NCBI GenBank assembly: GCA_030672545.1
Contig: DAOVGF010000056.1
Location: forward strand, 1-10,639
Source: Candidatus Aerophobota bacterium
GTDB taxonomy: Bacteria > Aerophobota > Aerophobia > Aerophobales > Aerophobaceae
DNA length: 10,639 nucleotides
Reading direction: 5' to 3'
In this document: positions 6,086 through 10,639 of the stretch, in pieces
How the letters are laid out: every line of letters begins with the position of its first letter
Numbering within the stretch: position 1 is the first letter of the stretch
The notes under the pieces: generated by a model
What the model was told of the DNA's origin: nothing
Database searches by the model: none
Seen by the model: only the letters and a program-made list of their open reading frames with translations
Translations under genes and position numbers: made by a program

Positions 6086-7810
6086 AATTCTTCGTCCAGA
6101 AGATTTCGTCTTACTCAAGCGTTATGTTTCAGCTTCATAACCGGCGTAATATCTTGCCTGATCTGTCTTTCTTTTCTTATTGAGTACGGATTTTATTTGT
6201 CCGTGGAAAATATAAGTTTTCTACATGGCCTGGATCAGATATTGGTGCTGACAGCTATGACTCAGCTCGTCTTTCATCTAATTCTGTCTCGAGATAAAAG
6301 ACAGTTCTTCCGAATGAATCGAATGGATTTCTTTTTTGTCTTCCTTTTTTGGGGGGCATTATTGACGATTGTGGTTGGAAAAGGTTTGGAAGTGTCCAAA
6401 CTCTTGGTATTTTTGACTCAAGGCTATCTGGTCGGCTTTCTAATATTACGCCTGCCCGCTTTCAACAAGTTAATGTTCATAGCCAAGCTTCGTCCTCCTC
6501 TGGTAGTATTAACCACTTTTATCCTGATTATTATGGTAGGGACATGTTTGCTCTTGCTTCCGCGCGCTCTCTCTCCTAATAAGAGCTTATCCGTTCTAAA
6601 TGCGCTGTTTACTGCTACTTCGGCTACCTGTGTCACCGGTTTAGTGGTGGTTGATACCGGAAGTCACTTTTCTTTTATGGGTCAAATTATTATTCTTTGT
6701 TTAATTCAGGTGGGAGCACTTGGTCTGATGACCTTTACCTCTTTTTTTGCTGTTTTATCAGGTAAGGAATTTAGTGTCAAGGATAGAGCACTTTTGGGAG
6801 ATATTCTTAGTCGGAGTAGTCTGGGTAATCTGGGTATGTTAATTAGTTTTATCCTTCTTATGACTTTTATTATTGAGGCGATAGGTGCTCTACTTTTATA
6901 TCCTCAGCTTCTGCCCGGAGCTAAGGGTCCACTCCAGGCTCTCCATTATTCCATTTTCCATTCCATTTCTGCCTTTTGTAATGCTGGTTTCTGCCTTTTC
7001 TCTGACAGTTTTATGCAGTACCGAGCAAATTTCGCAGTAAATCTAACTATGACTACTTTAATCATCGTAGGGGGACTGGGATTCATAGTCAATGCTAATC
7101 TACTCAAGTGGATTTACCTTCGTTTAAGAAAAAAGCGGGCTGTCCTGACTCTCCAGACTAAATTGGTTCTTTTGATTTCGGCTGTTTTAATAGTAGTTGG
7201 CACCATCTTAATTTTATTAGGGGAAAACGGAGAAACCTTCAAGGATTTACCCTGGAAAACTCGCTTTCTGGGAGCTTATTTCCAGTCAGTCACCGCCAGA
7301 ACGGCTGGATTTAATACTCTCAACATTGGAAGTTTGGCTCTCTCCTCCACCTTTCTCTTAATGGTTTTGATGTTCATAGGTGCTTCACCAGGTTCCACCG
7401 GTGGAGGAATCAAAACCAGTACTTTTGCTACTCTTCTTTTCACCATTAAATCAATGGCTGAGGGAAAGAGTAGAATTGAGGTTTTCAAGAGAAGCATTCC
7501 TCGAGTAGTTGTCTACCAATCACTGTGTGTAGTTACGCTGGCTTTTGGGTGGATAGCTATTTCTACTCTTATTCTCACTTTTACCGAGCAGGCTTCCCTG
7601 GCTACAATTATTTTCGAAGATCTTTCGGCTTTTGGAACAGTCGGTCTATCCCGGGGACTCACTTCTCATCTCAGCGCAGCCGGGCGGATTATCATTATTA
7701 GTACTATGCTGGTGGGTCGAATTGGTCCTTTAACTCTGGCCCTGATTGTGGCAGGGAGAAGGGTATCGGAGCATTATGAGTATCCTGAGGAACCAATAGC
7801 AGTAGGTTAA
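6083..7810 (+). CDS. ktrB: KtrB/TrkH-family potassium channel subunit
   Basis: This integral membrane subunit conducts K+ (or Na+-coupled K+) uptake and is gated by the RCK protein encoded next to it. Counting from ATT at 6083 it has 575 residues. Four pore loops with the conserved selectivity-filter glycines are visible: ATCVTGL (G186), AFCNAGF (G302), TARTAGF (G409) and AFGTVGLS (G521). The family stretch GASPGSTGGGIKTSTF is at 434-449. The first 38 codons encode RRFRLTQ followed by a hydrophobic helix (about 12-33) ending in EYGFYLS. This extra N-terminal helix would be cut off by the TTG at 6197, so I chose the longer form. Long N-terminal extensions with added helices are known in this family. 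It sits 36 bp after the radical SAM gene and 10 bp before ktrA. Confidence 0.9.
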   Translation: MNSSSRRFRLTQALCFSFITGVISCLICLSFLIEYGFYLSVENISFLHGLDQILVLTAMTQLVFHLILSRDKRQFFRMNRMDFFFVFLFWGALLTIVVGKGLEVSKLLVFLTQGYLVGFLILRLPAFNKLMFIAKLRPPLVVLTTFILIIMVGTCLLLLPRALSPNKSLSVLNALFTATSATCVTGLVVVDTGSHFSFMGQIIILCLIQVGALGLMTFTSFFAVLSGKEFSVKDRALLGDILSRSSLGNLGMLISFILLMTFIIEAIGALLLYPQLLPGAKGPLQALHYSIFHSISAFCNAGFCLFSDSFMQYRANFAVNLTMTTLIIVGGLGFIVNANLLKWIYLRLRKKRAVLTLQTKLVLLISAVLIVVGTILILLGENGETFKDLPWKTRFLGAYFQSVTARTAGFNTLNIGSLALSSTFLLMVLMFIGASPGSTGGGIKTSTFATLLFTIKSMAEGKSRIEVFKRSIPRVVVYQSLCVVTLAFGWIAISTLILTFTEQASLATIIFEDLSAFGTVGLSRGLTSHLSAAGRIIIISTMLVGRIGPLTLALIVAGRRVSEHYEYPEEPIAVG

Positions 7811-7820
7811 GGAGGTAAGA

Positions 7821-8507
7821 ATGCGTAAATTCGCCATAATTGGTTTGGGTAAGTTGGGGACCACAGTAGCCAAATTTCTGGCCGAGAGAGGAGCGGAAGT
7901 TATTGCGGTAGATAAGAATGCTGACCTGGTAGACGAGCTAAAAGAGATAGTGGACTTAGCCGTGAAGCTCGATGCTACCGATGAAGAAGCTCTAAGATCT
8001 CAGGGTATTGACAAAGTAGATGTGGCTATTGTAAGTATGGGAGAAAATTTTGAAGCAGCCGTGATGGCTACAGCTCTCTTAAAAGGGAAATTAGGCGTAC
8101 CCTTAGTGATTACCCGAGCTTCTCCCACTGAATCTGGAATCCGAGAAAAGATACTGAAATTAGTAGGGGCAGATAGGATAGTTCTTCCTGAGGTGGAAAT
8201 GGGTCAGAAGTTAGCCCAGAGTCTTTTATTGACCCACATTGTGGATTATGTTCCTATTTCGGAAAAGTATAGTGCGGCGGAGATAGAAGCACCCCGGTCT
8301 TTTTGGGGGAAGAATATCGGTGATTTGAATATCAGACGACGATATAAAGTGAGCATTCTGGAAATAAAGCGATCTTATCTTGGCAAGAACGGAAAGAAAA
8401 CGGAAAAAATAAATTATTTGCCCCAGGCTGATGATCTAGTTGAGGAGGGCGATCTCTTGCTGGTGTTAGGTGAACTCGAAGATATAGAACGTTTGTCAGA
8501 GGGTTAA
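7821..8507 (+). CDS. ktrA: KtrA/TrkA-family RCK subunit regulating potassium uptake
   Basis: This cytoplasmic subunit forms a gating ring on KtrB and senses nucleotides. At 228 residues it has one RCK unit, like KtrA, and not the doubled 458-residue E. coli TrkA. The N-terminal RCK_N Rossmann fold (about 1-135) has GLGKLG (8-13), an acidic D31 at the end of beta-2 (AVDKN), LDATDEEALRS (50-60) and a conserved GADRIVLPEVEMG (116-128). The RCK_C domain covers about 145-225, ending with LVEEGDLLLVLG (206-217). A strong AAGGAGG lies just before the ATG. Its position ten bases after ktrB implies one operon and roughly matched expression. No clear terminator follows. Confidence 0.95.
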   Translation: MRKFAIIGLGKLGTTVAKFLAERGAEVIAVDKNADLVDELKEIVDLAVKLDATDEEALRSQGIDKVDVAIVSMGENFEAAVMATALLKGKLGVPLVITRASPTESGIREKILKLVGADRIVLPEVEMGQKLAQSLLLTHIVDYVPISEKYSAAEIEAPRSFWGKNIGDLNIRRRYKVSILEIKRSYLGKNGKKTEKINYLPQADDLVEEGDLLLVLGELEDIERLSEG

Positions 8508-8553
8508 TAACTCTAATACCGTAGTCCAGAATCTTAATTTACATTTCAGAAAA

Positions 8554-8580
8554 TCCTGGTATGCTGATAGAGTACCAGGA
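8554..8580 (+). promoter_or_regulatory. Perfect hairpin touching the ribosome binding site of the next gene
   Basis: TCCTGGTA (8554-8561) pairs perfectly with TACCAGGA (8573-8580) around an 11-base loop. The right arm runs straight into the purine-rich ribosome binding region (AGGAAGGGGG). With no T-run after it, it is not a standard terminator. It could act as an RNA stability or translation element. Confidence 0.55.
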
Positions 8581-8593
8581 AGGGGGTGGAAGA

Positions 8594-8812
8594 ATGAAGG
8601 TAATGCGGGTACTGACCTACTTTTTTGGGGTCATAGGGGGAATTAGCCTGGTGATGGGAGTAATACTTCGACTCTCGGCTGGCCCGGGAGGGGCACTTTT
8701 TGGCAACATCAGAGCTAATGCTTTCCTTGAGTTTTCTCAGGTGTGTCTTATTTTTGCTGCTGCTCTGGGAATAGCGGTGATTATGGAAAGCCTGGGAAAG
8801 GCGAAAAAGTAG
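8594..8812 (+). CDS. Small two-helix membrane protein of unknown function
   Basis: I do not recognise this gene. The 72 residues have two hydrophobic helices (about 6-27 and 44-64) joined by a Gly-rich link (SAGPGGALFGNIRA), a short basic start (MKVMR) and a basic end (GKAKK). No catalytic motif is visible. An earlier ATG at 8561 in the same frame would add EYQEGGGR-type residues translated from the Shine-Dalgarno itself. The ATG at 8594 after AAGGGGGTGG is therefore the better start. It follows ktrA by 86 bp on the same strand, with a hairpin in between. Small hydrophobic subunits sometimes accompany transporters, but nothing here ties it to KtrAB beyond position. Confidence 0.75.
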   Translation: MKVMRVLTYFFGVIGGISLVMGVILRLSAGPGGALFGNIRANAFLEFSQVCLIFAAALGIAVIMESLGKAKK

Positions 8813-8876
8813 ACCCGTTACTACTCCATTTTTTTCTGGTTGTTCTTATCTGACAATAGAAATAACTACATTTTTT

Positions 8877-8963
8877 GCCGGGATGGCGGAACTGGCAGAC
8901 GCGCATGGTTGAGGGCCATGTGGAGGATTCTCCATGGGGGTTCAAATCCCCCTCCCGGCACCA
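8877..8963 (+). tRNA. tRNA-Leu (anticodon GAG)
   Basis: This is a class II tRNA with acceptor GCCGGGA/TCCCGGC (7 perfect pairs), anticodon stem CATGG/CCATG around loop TTGAGGG, and a long variable arm (GGAG/CTCC). The T-arm GGGGG/CCCCC encloses TTCAAAT, the discriminator is A8960, and CCA is encoded at 8961-8963. GAG reads CUC/CUU. The gene is intact and is followed 47 bp later by an integrase fragment, marking it as the likely integration site. Confidence 0.97.
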
Positions 8964-9010
8964 CATCGACACAAATCTTACGGAATCATTAGCCTGGTTC
9001 TTTCAATTCC

Positions 9011-9652
9011 TTGACGGTTTTCCTCGTGTCCCTTTCCAAAGACGATCTCTCCCGAATCTATAATGAAATGCCTGAAAAAGACAGTGATATTCTCAAGATT
9101 CTTGCCAATACGGGTATACGCTGGGGTGAGCTCAGACACCTTGAGTGGCAGGATATTGACTTTGACGGGCGGATTATCAGTATAAGACCCAAGGGAGACT
9201 GGTCGCCGAAGGGTGGGGTAGAGAGGCGAATTCCGATGAATGATGTCGTCCACCAGGTCTTATCCGAAAGAAGAGAGAAACGTGGTTATATCTTTGGGAC
9301 CCAGAAGGGCAATATGTTACATAGGAATCATCTCCGGGAGCGACTGCAAAGAGTGTGCCAGCGATTAGAGATTCCAGATGTGAACCTGCATACACTTCGT
9401 CACACCTGCGCCTCCCACCTGGTCATGGCCGGCGTGGATCTTCCAACGATAGCGAAGGTTCTGGGGCAGACAGATATTAAGACAACCATGATCTATTCTC
9501 ATTTAGCGGGGGATCATATTAGACAGGCGGTGGGGAGAATATCTCTACGATTTATCTCTCAGACCAGACCGGTCACATTTCAAGAACCAAGCAGCGAGAA
9601 TATCATTTTTGGAATTGACAGAATGAAAGTATTGTCAGAGAACATTATTTGA
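9011..9652 (+). pseudogene. Tyrosine recombinase (phage-type integrase), catalytic domain only, probably inactive
   Basis: The family cuts and rejoins DNA via a catalytic tyrosine. Counting from TTG at 9011 (213 codons), the catalytic domain is recognisable throughout. R37 lies in TGIRWGELRHLEW, a likely K67 in SPKGGVERRIP, H127 and R130 in LHTLRHT, and Y162 in TTMIYSHL. The usual His before the tyrosine (LGH) is Q153 here (LGQTDIK). The N-terminal core-binding (SAM-like) domain of roughly 80-150 residues is missing, because the frame is closed by TAG at 8990-8992, only 27 bp after the tRNA. No Shine-Dalgarno precedes TTG 9011 or GTG 9026. The tail after about residue 180 is not family-like. 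I infer a decayed integrase, though a short recombination-directionality or regulatory product cannot be excluded. Confidence 0.8.
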
Positions 9653-9666
9653 ATCGGAGCAACTGG

Positions 9667-10530
9667 ATGCCAAAGCGTTTTAGATTATACATTGATGAAT
9701 CGGGGGACCATACATACGGCAAACGTGAATTACGAAAGCTACAAATTACAGACAAGAAAACGACCGTAGAGATTTCATCCGATTTTTATCCTGGCCTGAA
9801 AGAGGCCAAAAGAAGATATCTCGGCCTAACGGGTTGCATCATCGAAACACAGAAGTACCGAGTGTGCTTCCACCCAGAATTGGAAAAGTTGAAGCAAAAA
9901 CATTTTCCCCACAGTCCCGACGAACCTGTGATACTTCACAGAAACGACATAGTGTATAAACATGGGCCTTTCCGCCGACTAATGGATTATGAACGGAGAA
10001 AATTTTTTGACGAAGATCTGCTGGCCTTTTTCAGCAAAATGGAATACACGCTCATAACCGTTGTTATAGACAAAAAGAGCCATATAGGGCGTTATGGAAA
10101 AAGTGCCCTTCACCCATACCATTACTGTTTGGCGGTAATTCTTGAGCGATATTGTGGCTTCTTGAATTTCTATAGCGCTCGAGGAGATGTTTTGGCCGAA
10201 AGCAGAGGTGGGAGTGAAGATGCACAGCTAAAAGAGGCTTATAGAAGGGCCTATAATGGCGGAACGTACTTTAGGTCTGCCGCCTCCTTTCAGAGTGCCC
10301 TAACGAGTAAGGAGATTAAACTCAAACCAAAAAAAGCCAACCTTTCAGGGCTCCAACTCGCTGATCTTCTTGCCCACCCTTCAAAAGAAGAGATCTTGAT
10401 AGAAAACGGTAGGTTGATAAAACCAAGTGAGAAGCTATTTGGTGATAGGATCCGCGAAGTGATTAGGAATAAGTACAACAAACAAATTTACTCAGGTAAA
10501 GCTGTTGGCTATGGAAAGATATTTCTATAA
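9667..10530 (+). CDS. DUF3800 domain protein
   Basis: DUF3800 proteins have no settled function. They are widespread on mobile elements and in defence-gene neighbourhoods, and the fold is thought to be RNase H-like. From ATG 9667 (GGAG seven bases upstream) the protein has 287 residues: the opening strand RLYIDESGDH (6-15), YLGLTGCIIE (51-60), ILHRNDI (89-95), TLITVVID (128-135), HPYHYCLAVILERY (149-162) and LSGLQLADLLAHP (226-238). Acidic residues D10, E11, D135, E178 and D233 are spaced as expected for a metal-dependent nuclease core; that role is inference. A TTG at 9649 would add six residues but is less likely. It begins 14 bp after the integrase stop and is followed at once by a terminator, so it is the last gene of that unit. 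Confidence 0.85.
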   Translation: MPKRFRLYIDESGDHTYGKRELRKLQITDKKTTVEISSDFYPGLKEAKRRYLGLTGCIIETQKYRVCFHPELEKLKQKHFPHSPDEPVILHRNDIVYKHGPFRRLMDYERRKFFDEDLLAFFSKMEYTLITVVIDKKSHIGRYGKSALHPYHYCLAVILERYCGFLNFYSARGDVLAESRGGSEDAQLKEAYRRAYNGGTYFRSAASFQSALTSKEIKLKPKKANLSGLQLADLLAHPSKEEILIENGRLIKPSEKLFGDRIREVIRNKYNKQIYSGKAVGYGKIFL

Positions 10531-10532
10531 AT

Positions 10533-10560
10533 AAAAAACCGAGCAAACGCCCGGTTTTTT
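10533..10560. terminator. Bidirectional rho-independent terminator
   Basis: AAAAAACCG pairs with CGGTTTTTT, with one A-C mismatch and two further G-C pairs closing an AAAC loop. The T6 run on the plus strand and the A6 run (T6 on the complement) make it usable from both sides. It starts two bases after the DUF3800 stop codon. Confidence 0.88.
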
Positions 10561-10582
10561 ACGCTGGCCCTTTACGAGCCAT
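10559..10582 (-). other. Possible 7-codon leader-type ORF
   Basis: On the complement, ATG (10582) opens MARKGPA and then TAA, running right up to the terminator stem. GGAGG at 10590-10586 precedes it, but with only three bases of spacing, which is short. It lies inside the small transcript predicted from the promoter at 10612-10639. It could be a leader peptide or chance. Confidence 0.25.
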
Positions 10583-10611
10583 CCACCTCCAAAGTTACTT
10601 GGATTACACAT

Positions 10612-10639
10612 ATTATAGAATAATTCTACAAACTGTCAA
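10612..10639 (-). promoter_or_regulatory. Perfect-consensus sigma-70 promoter at window end, pointing left
   Basis: On the complement, TTGACA (10639-10634) and TATAAT (10617-10612) both match consensus fully, with a 16-bp spacer. Transcription would start near 10605 and meet the bidirectional terminator after roughly 70 nt. No ordinary gene fits in between. Confidence 0.7.

Larger units (their letters stand above)
8964..10639 (+). mobile_element. Probable remnant of an element integrated at the tRNA-Leu 3' end
   Basis: A tRNA 3' end followed directly by a tyrosine recombinase and then by a DUF3800 gene is the classic layout of an integrative element. The recombinase lacks its N-terminal domain. 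I see no second copy of the tRNA 3' end (CCCCCTCCCGGCA) within the window, so the far attachment site is either lost or beyond base 10639. The right boundary given here is only the window end. Confidence 0.55.

Noticed and set aside
6197..6199. TTG as the start of ktrB
   Set aside because: It has no Shine-Dalgarno, and the same frame upstream encodes a fitting membrane helix with a good Shine-Dalgarno further up.
8830..8876. Promoter for tRNA-Leu (TTGTTC with TAACTA or TACATT)
   Set aside because: Matches are poor at any acceptable spacing.
8781..8972. 63-codon minus-strand frame
   Set aside because: It is the antisense translation of the tRNA-Leu gene, a common false call.

Overview
The window reads like a piece of a moderately AT-rich chromosome from an uncultured, probably anaerobic bacterium. 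The evidence is RNase Y, RsfS, NadD, a short-form malic enzyme, a KtrAB potassium channel and an IlvD that lacks the cysteine typical of the oxygen-tolerant [2Fe-2S] class. I cannot assign a phylum from the sequence. Both window ends cut through or abut functional units, so they may be contig ends.

Left half (1-4629, all on the minus strand). Read in the direction of transcription: a TTGACA promoter, rny (RNase Y), nadD (GTGA overlap with rny), an internal near-consensus promoter, rsfS, a tRNA-Ala(GGC) gene, a malic enzyme gene, and ilvD (ATGA overlap, cut by the window start). RNase Y handles mRNA decay, NadD makes NAD, and RsfS silences the large ribosomal subunit. The malic enzyme makes pyruvate, and IlvD works downstream of pyruvate in valine/leucine/isoleucine synthesis.

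Middle (4577-5122). This divergent intergenic region of about 550 bp is a mosaic of palindromes: a 16-bp inverted repeat bracketing 185 bp, a 25-bp direct repeat, two short perfect hairpins, a cloverleaf-like palindromic unit and a degenerate pyrimidine-rich tandem. It looks like miniature/REP-like repeats, one apparently placed inside another.

Right of centre (5123-8812, plus strand). A PflX-type (COG1313) radical SAM protein is followed closely by ktrB and ktrA, the membrane and regulatory subunits of a K+ uptake system. The ktrB frame continues 38 codons upstream of its first TTG, through an extra N-terminal membrane segment. It reaches a strong Shine-Dalgarno placed over an ATT codon, so AUU initiation is likely. 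A 72-residue two-helix membrane protein follows, preceded by a perfect hairpin.

Right end (8877-10639). A complete tRNA-Leu(GAG) gene is followed 47 bp later by a tyrosine recombinase reduced to its catalytic domain, with a His-to-Gln change at a catalytic position. Then come a DUF3800 gene and a terminator. This is the usual layout of an element integrated at a tRNA 3' end, here apparently decayed. At the extreme right end a perfect TTGACA/TATAAT promoter points back toward the shared bidirectional terminator, defining a possible RNA of about 70 nt.
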